Below, piece after piece: positions 57,913 to 64,000 of a stretch of DNA of 64,000 bases. Position 1 is the first letter of the stretch; each line of letters opens with the position of its first letter. The stretch covers positions 1-64,000 of the forward strand of contig NZ_PDVP01000001.1 in NCBI RefSeq assembly GCF_002727065.1, in the 5' to 3' direction. The notes beneath the pieces are model-generated. The model saw only the letters and a program-made list of their open reading frames with translations, was not told the DNA's origin and did not search any database. This DNA comes from Zhengella mangrovi (lineage in GTDB: Bacteria; Pseudomonadota; Alphaproteobacteria; Rhizobiales; Rhizobiaceae). The position numbers and the translations under genes are program-made.

Positions 57913-58287
57913 CGTCCAGTCCTTGGGTTCCGGGTTCCATGCCCCCGGAGATAACAATCACGGCGCGGATTTCCAGATCGCCAAAGCGGTATGGCGCCCG
58001 GGGGCGCATCGCGCTGCCGGGCGTTGACCTCCAGGTTTGCGGGGCGTCCCGCCTCCTGGTCGGCGCGTCGGAGTTCTCACTCGTCGCGGAAAGTCGAGGC
58101 TCATTAAGCCCCTGACGGCCACAAGTCAAGTCTCGCCGGCCTTCGCCCGTCATCACCTTGCCATGATCGGTTGCAGGAATGAGGCAGCGGCTTCGTCGCC
58201 AAGACTTGAAACCACACGATGACAAATCCCGCAAACGCTGGCAAGTTCACGCGGGGTAACCGAATCATTCCCCGGAGGACGAGATCG
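57913..58287. other. Divergent 375-base gap between ffh and the lytic transglycosylase
   Basis: No gene with coding character was found here. The left half is GC-rich with short hairpin potential around 57990-58070. I looked for the SRP RNA (its GGAAGGAAGCAGCC core) because ffh is adjacent, and it is absent. A possible ffh promoter lies at 58101-58129. The right end carries the GGAGG ribosome site of the transglycosylase gene. Confidence 0.6.
58101..58129 (-). promoter_or_regulatory. Possible promoter of the ffh operon
   Basis: On the minus strand TTGACT is followed by 17 bases and TAATGA. The -35 is strong and the -10 fair. Transcription would start near 58094, giving a leader of about 180 bases before ffh. 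Confidence 0.4.
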
Positions 58288-59100
58288 ATGACAATCCGTA
58301 GCCAAGCCATGGCCACAGCCATAGCATGTGCACTTCTTGCGGCCCCGGGTGCCGCGTACGCTGCCAAGTGCGGCAATTCATCTTCAGGTTTCGAAGCCTG
58401 GAAGTCGCAGATGGCGGCAGAAGCGCAGGCGGCCGGTGTCGGCCAGCGCGGGATCGCCGCACTGATGGCCACCCGCTACGCCAATGACACGATCGCCGCC
58501 GACCGCGGGCAGAAGAGCTTCAAGTACTCGCTGAAGAAGTTCATGCAGGTGCGCGGCTCCGCCACCATCGTCAAGAAGGGCAAGCGGCTGAAGAAGTCCA
58601 AGGCCGGCCTGTTCCGCAAGATCGAGGCCAGCTACGGCGTTCCGGCCGGTCCGCTGATCGCCATCTGGGGCATGGAAACGGCCTTCGGCGGCTTCCAGGG
58701 CAAGTCCAACCTGCTGTCGGCAACCGCCACGCTCGCCTATGACTGCCGCCGCTCCGAATTCTTCACCGGTCATCTTCTGTCGGCGCTGAAACTCGTCGAC
58801 CGTGGTGTCCTGTCGAACCGCACGGTCGGCGCCAAGCATGGCGAATGGGGCCAGACGCAGTTCCTGCCCGGCTCCGTCGCCCGCTACGGCGTCGATTTCG
58901 ACGGCGGCGGCCTGAACCTGTCGGGGTCCAGTGCCGATGCCCTGGCCTCGACAGCCAATTTCCTGCGCGCCCACGGCTGGCGCCCGGGCGCCGGCTACAA
59001 GGCCGGCCAGCCGAACTACGGTGCCATCCAGGGCTGGAACGCCGCCACGGTCTACCAGCAGGCCATTGCCATCATGGCCGCCCAGATCGACGGCCTGTAA
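58288..59100 (+). CDS. Lytic murein transglycosylase (MltB-like)
   Basis: A 270-residue exported enzyme that cuts peptidoglycan glycan strands with anhydro-sugar formation. Residues 1-26 are a signal peptide ending A-Y-A-A; no lipobox follows, so it is soluble in the periplasm. The SLT_2/MltB core has the catalytic Glu130 in IWGMETAFGGF, and GEWGQTQFLPGS near 190 and ANFLRAHGWRPG near 230. It lacks the C-terminal peptidoglycan-binding domain seen in some relatives. GGAGG precedes the ATG at 58288; the frame extends upstream to 58219 without support. Confidence 0.93.
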   Translation: MTIRSQAMATAIACALLAAPGAAYAAKCGNSSSGFEAWKSQMAAEAQAAGVGQRGIAALMATRYANDTIAADRGQKSFKYSLKKFMQVRGSATIVKKGKRLKKSKAGLFRKIEASYGVPAGPLIAIWGMETAFGGFQGKSNLLSATATLAYDCRRSEFFTGHLLSALKLVDRGVLSNRTVGAKHGEWGQTQFLPGSVARYGVDFDGGGLNLSGSSADALASTANFLRAHGWRPGAGYKAGQPNYGAIQGWNAATVYQQAIAIMAAQIDGL

Positions 59101-59122
59101 GCGGCAGCACCATCGGAAACGG

Positions 59123-59150
59123 AAAAGCCGGGCATCGGGCCCGGCTTTTT
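59123..59150. terminator. Terminator after the transglycosylase gene
   Basis: GCCGGGC and GCCCGGC pair around ATCGG; four A precede and five T follow, 26 bases past the stop codon. It may also serve the convergent gene that ends at 59180. Confidence 0.85.
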
Positions 59151-59179
59151 CATGCCTGCGCGCAATCCGTATTCGGCAG

Positions 59180-59590
59180 TTAGAACCCTTCGCAGGCCTG
59201 GCCGGCTTCCGTCTGGACGCTCCGGGCGATCTGGTCGCCTGCGAAGGTGAAGGTCTCGCGCACTTCCATCTCGCTGTCGGGAAACCGGTAGCAGGCGAGC
59301 GCTGTTGCGCTGTTGCCCTCCGCCGATTCCAGCTTCCAGGCAATCGATCCCCCGTTGATGGCGTCGCGCCATTCCTCCAGGCTGTCGAGGAATTCCGCCT
59401 TGGTCTGCTCGACCCCGATGTCTTCCAGAACGATGACCGCGTCATCGCTCAGCATCGCCGAAATCGCGGCATCGTCGCCGGTCTGCAGTTCGGCGTACCA
59501 GCGGTCGAGCACGGCGGCCGGGTCGGCGAGCAGCGGCGACGCGGAAAGGATCAGGCAGGCAGCGGCCAGCAGGCGCAGCAGACGGGTCAT
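59180..59590 (-). CDS. Exported NTF2-like protein
   Basis: A 136-residue protein with a signal peptide at 1-22 (ends L-L-A) and an NTF2-like (SnoaL/DUF4440-type) domain: AVLDRWYAELQTGDDAAISAML near 26-47, a central sheet, and METRET-like MEVRETFTF near 112. Two Cys occur, in ALACYRF and QACEGF. Such domains bind small ligands or act as enzymes; the function here is unknown. The ATG at 59590 is the only start that gives the signal peptide. Confidence 0.8.
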   Translation of the reverse strand: MTRLLRLLAAACLILSASPLLADPAAVLDRWYAELQTGDDAAISAMLSDDAVIVLEDIGVEQTKAEFLDSLEEWRDAINGGSIAWKLESAEGNSATALACYRFPDSEMEVRETFTFAGDQIARSVQTEAGQACEGF

Positions 59591-59706
59591 GGCGAAACGC
59601 GCTCCGGAAGTGTGGGACTGCCCTGACGGTGGCAGAGTCGCGCCCGTCCCGCAAGCGATGTAACGGCAACATGAAACCCGGGCGGGTCCGGTTGGCGGCT
59701 CCCGTT

Positions 59707-60390
59707 TCAGGCGCCGGCGTCGCCGGACACGGCCTCTTCCGCCTCGATGCCGGCGGGCAGACGCTCGAAATCCCCGCTCTGGGTATTCATGATCCACAAC
59801 TCCCCGGTCGAGATATCGAACCAGGCGCCATGCAGCGCCAGGCGCCCCTTCTTTTCGAGGATGTCGACACAGGGGAAGCTGCGCAGGTTGTTCAGTGAAT
59901 AGCGGATCGAGATGCGCTCGAGCGCGGTCTGCTTTTCCGTCCCGGTCATGAAGGAATAGGATCCCACGGCTTCCGAGGCGGGGCCGAGCAGGCCCATCCA
60001 CTTGCCGATGAAATCGCCCGGGGACAGCGGCTGCGCATCCGTGGTCAGCGCAGCCGAGATGCCGCCGCAGCGGCCGTGCCCGAGTACGAGGATGTTCTTC
60101 ACCTTGAGGCTCTGGACCGCGAACTCCAGCGCCGCCGAGGTGGAATGGTATTCGCCGTCCGGCTTGTACGGCGGCACGAGGTTGGCCACGTTGCGCACGA
60201 CGAACAGTTCGCCGGGCAGCGCATTGAAGATCATTTCCGGCGCGGCCCGGGAATCGCAGCAGGCAATGACCATGGTTTCCGGCTTCTGGCCTTCGCGCGC
60301 CAGTGTCTTGTAGCGCTGCGTCTCCACGGCAAAGCGGCCCTGCATGAAGTCGCGGTAGCCCTGGGAGAGGGACGAGGGAAACAAACTCAT
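59707..60390 (-). CDS. Beta-class carbonic anhydrase
   Basis: A 227-residue enzyme that interconverts CO2 and bicarbonate. Zinc ligands are Cys44 in ACCDSR, His105 and Cys108 in GHGRCGG; the catalytic dyad Asp46-Arg48 is present. VRNVANLVPPY near 65-75 and SALEFAV-type segments match the plant-like beta class. No signal peptide is seen, so it is cytoplasmic. The gene stands alone between the NTF2-like and DUF429 genes. Confidence 0.95.
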   Translation of the reverse strand: MSLFPSSLSQGYRDFMQGRFAVETQRYKTLAREGQKPETMVIACCDSRAAPEMIFNALPGELFVVRNVANLVPPYKPDGEYHSTSAALEFAVQSLKVKNILVLGHGRCGGISAALTTDAQPLSPGDFIGKWMGLLGPASEAVGSYSFMTGTEKQTALERISIRYSLNNLRSFPCVDILEKKGRLALHGAWFDISTGELWIMNTQSGDFERLPAGIEAEEAVSGDAGA

Positions 60391-60447
60391 GGCAATGGCC
60401 CTTCTTGCGATACGCTCACACCGATCAAGCCGTGTCGGCAGGGACTG

Positions 60448-61209
60448 TCAAGCACGAATGCAGATCGGGATGCCGAACGGATCGGCGAGTGGCGGGTCCG
60501 GAAACGTCTGCGTAGACCCGGCCGAATGACGCCGCGCGATCATCAGGCAGGCCATCGCGTCCAGGCAATCATCCTCCGCGGCACCCGCCGGTGGGTCCTG
60601 CCGGACGAGCGCTTCCGGCAGGCCGCAGCGGACCAGCAGGGCGCGGCGCTCGGCCATCCCCGGACCGTCGATCCGCCCTTTCACCTTCTTCGGCAGCGCC
60701 ATCGCCCGCTCCCCGTTGAGCCGCCAGAACGCCAGTTCCGGGTGGCATTCGAAAATTTGCGTCCGCAACTCCGGCCGTTCCAGCAGCAGCCGGTCGATCT
60801 CGCGGATCTTGGCGAACAGCGTGAACGCCTGGAAGGCAAGGCCGCGCGGCGGATCGGACGTCTCGCGGGCGGCCCGGTCGGCCCGTTTGCGTGCCGCGCG
60901 CATGGCCTCCCAGTCGACAAACGGACCCGGTTCGGCATAGACGGCCGTGCGGGACGGGATGGAAAACACGCTCGACTGCCGGCCTCCCAGCAAGGGCCGG
61001 ATCGCCTGCTCCGGCCCGCGTCCGCCCCGGCCGATGCGATCGGGCAGGCCGATCGGCATGTCGACGGCCACGATCGCACCATCGCCGAGTTGCTCGATGA
61101 GCCCCGAAAAGGTCGCGCTGACGATCAGATCAGGTGCCTTGCCGCCGGCCTCGACCGCGGCCACCCAACCGGCCTTGCAACCGTCAACGCCGGCGAGGAT
61201 GACGCTCAC
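60448..61209 (-). CDS. DUF429 protein
   Basis: A 253-residue protein of the DUF429 family, an RNase H-like fold with unknown function. GVDGCKAGWVAA at 7-18, AVDMPIGLPD near 49-58, RQSSVFSIPSR near 77 and the late EDDCLDAMAC carry acidic residues that could bind metal. Its ATG overlaps the stop of the pyridoxal kinase gene by four bases, so the two are coupled. Confidence 0.9.
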   Translation of the reverse strand: MSVILAGVDGCKAGWVAAVEAGGKAPDLIVSATFSGLIEQLGDGAIVAVDMPIGLPDRIGRGGRGPEQAIRPLLGGRQSSVFSIPSRTAVYAEPGPFVDWEAMRAARKRADRAARETSDPPRGLAFQAFTLFAKIREIDRLLLERPELRTQIFECHPELAFWRLNGERAMALPKKVKGRIDGPGMAERRALLVRCGLPEALVRQDPPAGAAEDDCLDAMACLMIARRHSAGSTQTFPDPPLADPFGIPICIRA

Positions 61210-62078
61210 GTTTTCGCCCGCTTCGGTGCCGGCCGGGCCAGTTGCCGCATCGTGACCATGGCGAGCGGATGGCGCAGGCTGTCAGCTTCCCGTTCCAGCA
61301 GCAACTCGTCCGATCCGGCCCTGACCGACCGGCTGAGGACCTCGAAGACCGACGCGGTCGCCTTTTCCAGCGCACCGGTCTCGTCCTGCCCCATGAGAAG
61401 CCGCGCCAGGAACAGCGCCGCGGTCAGGTCGCCCGGCCCGTTCGGCGCATTCGCGATCATCCGGTGTTCCGCCAGCACAGCCCTGCGCTTCGTGACCAGC
61501 AGGTTGGCAGTCGCATCGGCCATCATCGCGTGCGCCGATGTCACCAGCAGCCGTTCGGTGCCGATCCGGGCCGCGGCCTTGAGAATGTCCGAATTGGTTT
61601 CCAGCCTGTCATCCGCGAGCCAGTCGAGTTCGAACCGGTTCGGCGTGGCGATATCGGCGAGCGGCAGCAGGTGATCGCGGATGGCGGTCGCGGTGTCCGG
61701 CTGGACGTAGAGTCCGCCCTGGTCGCCGATGACCGGGTCGCAGACGTGGAGGACACCGGGATGGTGCGACTTGATCTCCGAAACGAGGTCTGCAACGGCC
61801 TTCGCCTGGGATGCGTTGCCGAGGTACCCCGTCAGGACCGCGGCCAGTTCGCCGGTCCAGGGAGACCGCGCCAGGTCGGCCAGGAAACTCCGGAAATCGC
61901 TGTCGGATGGAACGATCCGCGTCGCCGGACCGTGCCCCGGATGCCAGGGCAAGATGACCGTCGGCGCCGCCCAGACTGGAAAGCCCAGCGTTTCCAGGGC
62001 GAAAACCGCGGCCCGGTTCCCCACGGAACCGCGCGCCACGTGGCTCGAAATCACCAGGATCGCCTTGCCTTCAGCCAT
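61206..62078 (-). CDS. pdxY: Pyridoxal kinase
   Basis: A 290-residue ribokinase-type enzyme that phosphorylates pyridoxal to PLP. VISSHVARGSVGNRAAVFALETLG-type start (from about residue 8), VCDPVIGD near 113, ATPNRFELDWL near 140 and the anion-hole NGPGDLTAALFLA near 212 identify it as PdxY/PdxK. The start at 62078 is chosen for homology; the frame extends far upstream without support. It precedes the coupled DUF429 gene and is divergent from the GNAT gene. Confidence 0.92.
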   Translation of the reverse strand: MAEGKAILVISSHVARGSVGNRAAVFALETLGFPVWAAPTVILPWHPGHGPATRIVPSDSDFRSFLADLARSPWTGELAAVLTGYLGNASQAKAVADLVSEIKSHHPGVLHVCDPVIGDQGGLYVQPDTATAIRDHLLPLADIATPNRFELDWLADDRLETNSDILKAAARIGTERLLVTSAHAMMADATANLLVTKRRAVLAEHRMIANAPNGPGDLTAALFLARLLMGQDETGALEKATASVFEVLSRSVRAGSDELLLEREADSLRHPLAMVTMRQLARPAPKRAKT

Positions 62079-62213
62079 TCCGCCTGTCCCGCCTGCTGCC
62101 AGAAGTCTGCCTTGCTTATGCCATGGCCCCGCCGCCGCGAACAGGAGAAGACTGTGGGGAGTGCAAAGGTTGAACTTGGCGCTCGCTGCGCTCTCGATTA
62201 TGGTTAAGGAACC

Positions 62214-62720
62214 ATGAACACGTTGAGCATCGACATACGGCGCGCAGAGCCACAGGACGCAGAAGCCATCTCGGACGTGCACCTGCACGCCTGGCGGGGT
62301 GCCTATGCCGGGATCATTCCCCACAGCGCGCTGTCGCGGATGATCAGCAGGCGCGGGCCGCAATGGTGGGAACATGCGATCCGCCGCGCGGCCTCCGTGC
62401 TGGTGGTCGAGATCGGCGGCACGATTGCCGGCTATGCCACGCTTGGGCGCAACCGGGCCCGCGAACTCAGCCACCAGGGCGAGATCTACGAGCTCTACAT
62501 TCTCCCCGAATACCAGGGCATCGGCCTGGGGTCGCGCCTTTTTGAGGCAGCCCGGGAAACCCTGCGCGACCACGGCCTCAAGGGCCTGGTGGTCTGGGCG
62601 CTCGAGGAGAACGACAATGCCCAGGCGTTCTATTTCGGGCGTGGCGGCGAGGACGTTGCCGAGGGCGTTGAAGTCTTCGATTCGAAGGCATTGCGCAAGG
62701 TCGCCTTCGTCTGGCACTGA
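62214..62720 (+). CDS. GNAT family N-acetyltransferase
   Basis: A 168-residue acetyltransferase. The acetyl-CoA binding motif A reads ILPEYQGIGLGSRLFE near 94-109 (Q/R-x-x-G-x-G/A), and AWRGAYAGIIP near 27 and NDNAQAFYFGRGGE near 134 are typical of RimI-like small GNATs. The acceptor substrate is unknown. AAGGA precedes the ATG within a short dyad GGTT-AAG-GAACC. Confidence 0.9.
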   Translation: MNTLSIDIRRAEPQDAEAISDVHLHAWRGAYAGIIPHSALSRMISRRGPQWWEHAIRRAASVLVVEIGGTIAGYATLGRNRARELSHQGEIYELYILPEYQGIGLGSRLFEAARETLRDHGLKGLVVWALEENDNAQAFYFGRGGEDVAEGVEVFDSKALRKVAFVWH

Positions 62721-62855
62721 CGCCAGGCTGTTGTTTCGGGACCGCTGTCCCGTCATCCGGCGTTTCCTGAACCAGTGCCATTGGCATTATGTGGCATTGC
62801 ACAATCGACTTGGCTCGTCTATCGGAGGCGCAAAGATAACCCCCCGGAGAGAGCC

Positions 62856-63389
62856 ATGCGCATCGACGCCATTTCCATCGGCAAGAATCCGCCGGAAGAC
62901 ATCAACGTCATCATCGAGGTCCAGGTCGGCGGTCACCCGATCAAGTACGAGATGGACAAGGAAGCCGGAACCCTCGTGGTCGACCGGTTCCTCTACACGC
63001 CGATGACCTACCCCGGCAATTACGGCTTCGTCCCGCACACCCTGTCGGAGGACGGCGACCCGATCGACGTGCTGGTCTGCAACACCCGACCGCTGGTGCC
63101 GGGCTGCGTCATCAATGTCCGCCCTATCGGCGTCCTGGTCATGGAGGACGATGGCGGCAAGGACGAGAAGATCCTTGCCGTGCCGACGCACAAGCTGACC
63201 AAGCGCTACGACGGCGTCGAGAACTACGACGACCTGCCGGAGATCACGCTCAAGCAGATCGAGCATTTCTTCGAGCACTACAAGGACCTGGAACCCGGCA
63301 AGTGGGTCAAGATCGGTGGCTGGCAGAACGCGGAAGCCGCCAGGAAGATGATCCTCGAGGCCATCGACCGCGCCGGCGGAAAGGCCTGA
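62856..63389 (+). CDS. ppa: Inorganic pyrophosphatase
   Basis: A 177-residue family I soluble pyrophosphatase that hydrolyses pyrophosphate and drives biosynthesis forward. The active-site elements are [20 protein letters not shown], the signature DGDPIDVLV with metal-binding Asp residues near 66-74, and the late KWVKIGGW. Length matches the bacterial hexameric enzyme. CGGAGAGA precedes the ATG at 62856; an in-frame ATG at 62775 lies in the leader. A terminator follows. Confidence 0.98.
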   Translation: MRIDAISIGKNPPEDINVIIEVQVGGHPIKYEMDKEAGTLVVDRFLYTPMTYPGNYGFVPHTLSEDGDPIDVLVCNTRPLVPGCVINVRPIGVLVMEDDGGKDEKILAVPTHKLTKRYDGVENYDDLPEITLKQIEHFFEHYKDLEPGKWVKIGGWQNAEAARKMILEAIDRAGGKA

Positions 63390-63420
63390 TCGGCCATCTT
63401 CGGGCAATGGAAGTACGAGA

Positions 63421-63445
63421 GCCGGGCCTGACCGCCCGGCTTTTT
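63421..63445 (+). terminator. Terminator after ppa
   Basis: GCCGGGC and GCCCGGC pair around CTGACC and end in five T, 32 bases past the ppa stop. It is a strong intrinsic terminator. Confidence 0.88.
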
Positions 63446-63467
63446 CATGGCCCGGTTCGCGCAGAGA

Positions 63468-64000
63468 TCATTCCCGCTTGTAGCGCGCGGGTGTGGGCAG
63501 CGGCACGCTGCCGGCCCGCACCACCGGTTCGTCACGCCAGCAGGCAAAGCCACGCGCATGGTCATCGGCGATCTCGCGGGCCTGCACGTTATGCCCCGGA
63601 TTGCCCGGCGCCACCACGTAGCCGACGACGCACCCGTCGTGATCGTCGGGCTGCGCCACCTTCGACACCACGAGCACCTCGATGTTCTTTTCCGGCACGT
63701 CCGTCGCGATCGACCAGCGCAGGATCGTCGCGAACGGGACACCCTTGTCCAGCCGCCACTCGATCGAGCCGGAGACGCCGTTGAACCCGTTGAAGCTTTC
63801 CCAGCTCGTCGGTTTGTCGCCGGATGGGAAGCCGTAGAACATGCTCTCGCGCGCATCGGCGTAGGACAGATAGACCGGGTAGTCGCCGTAGCCGGTGCAC
63901 AGAAGCTCCGACCAGTCCCCGCCTTCATCTTCGGCGGGTTCCGCCGTGACCTTGCAGGTGTCCTCGGCATGCAGCTTCGTGTAGGCGCTGTCCGGCGCTG
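63468..64000 (-). CDS. C-terminal part of a hypothetical protein (cut by window edge)
   Basis: The last 177 residues are visible; the frame stays open to the window edge, so the start lies outside. The visible part has four Cys (DTCKV, LLCTG, DGCVV and FACWRD) and many aromatic residues: GYGDYPVYLSYADARESMFYG, then a beta-rich segment. The paired Cys suggest a periplasmic protein with disulfides. I do not recognise the family. An ATG at 63842 is internal to this frame and is not the real start, because coding continues upstream of it. Confidence 0.7.
   Translation of the reverse strand, partial: APDSAYTKLHAEDTCKVTAEPAEDEGGDWSELLCTGYGDYPVYLSYADARESMFYGFPSGDKPTSWESFNGFNGVSGSIEWRLDKGVPFATILRWSIATDVPEKNIEVLVVSKVAQPDDHDGCVVGYVVAPGNPGHNVQAREIADDHARGFACWRDEPVVRAGSVPLPTPARYKRE

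Noticed and set aside
57913-58287. SRP RNA gene next to ffh
   Set aside because: The conserved core GGAAGGAAGCAGCC and its flanking helix are absent from the gap on both strands.
62200-62207. ATGGTTAA before the GNAT gene as a CtrA half-site
   Set aside because: It is only a half motif, lies within ten bases of the start codon, and overlaps the ribosome site; the AAGGA explains it better.

Overview
This window comes from a GC-rich alphaproteobacterium, most likely of the order Hyphomicrobiales (Rhizobiales). The reasons are gene order and content. The runs obgE-proB-proA-nadD-rsfS-rlmH-envC-ctpA-deacetylase-rppH facing atpHAGDC, leuS-lptE, ffh-chorismate mutase-rpsP, and htpX-rsmB-heparinase-purH are familiar from that order. 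A large NAD-dependent glutamate dehydrogenase, a CtrA-type box and a RIME-like intergenic palindrome point the same way. I cannot fix the genus. No tRNA, rRNA, CRISPR array, insertion sequence or prophage was seen, so this is core chromosome rather than an accessory island.

Layout. 1-1.2 kb: the start of an exported protein behind a perfect CtrA-type box, then an EEP-fold hydrolase, both on the minus strand. 1.2-11.7 kb (+): ribosome-assembly GTPase, proline synthesis, NAD synthesis, ribosome silencing and rRNA methylation, cell-envelope hydrolysis control, RNA 5' processing and an amino-acid racemase. 11.8-16.8 kb (-): the F1 ATP synthase operon, closed by a strong terminator. 17-23 kb: small membrane and exported proteins, an XRE regulator, a DUF2061 protein, a voltage-gated channel with a zinc-ribbon tail, and priA divergent from fsa. 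23.5-29 kb: a hybrid histidine kinase facing leuS-lptE. 29-42 kb: PLP-homeostasis protein, acetyl-CoA synthetase, a pilus-assembly-like vWA protein, an SDHAF4-like factor, HtpX, RsmB, heparinase-like protein, PurH and a PhoD-like phosphatase. 42-49 kb: aldo/keto reductase, Dxr, TypA coupled to a CAT-fold protein, MscS channel and an AhpD-like protein. 49-55.5 kb: the 1590-residue glutamate dehydrogenase and an MFS transporter. 55.5-58 kb (-): ffh-chorismate mutase-rpsP. 58-64 kb: lytic transglycosylase, NTF2-like protein, carbonic anhydrase, pyridoxal kinase with a DUF429 partner, GNAT acetyltransferase, inorganic pyrophosphatase and the C-terminal part of a hypothetical protein.

Many neighbours overlap by 1-14 bases (proA/nadD, envC/ctpA, rppH/racemase, atpH/atpA, htpX/rsmB, typA/CAT-like, pdxY/DUF429, leuS/lptE), which suggests translational coupling in operons.

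The best candidate for something undescribed is the gap between acs and the vWA gene (31964-32401). It holds a 21-codon reading frame behind a 14-base Shine-Dalgarno sequence fully complementary to the standard 3' end of 16S rRNA, small hairpins around it, and a strong stem-loop about 80 bases after its stop codon. It looks like a self-contained small transcript. Other points of note are the CtrA box at the left edge, a 17-bp palindrome on the nadD stop codon, a hairpin-rich leader before the PhoD-like gene, a receiver domain in the hybrid kinase that lacks its phospho-Asp, and a CAT-like acetyltransferase coupled to typA.
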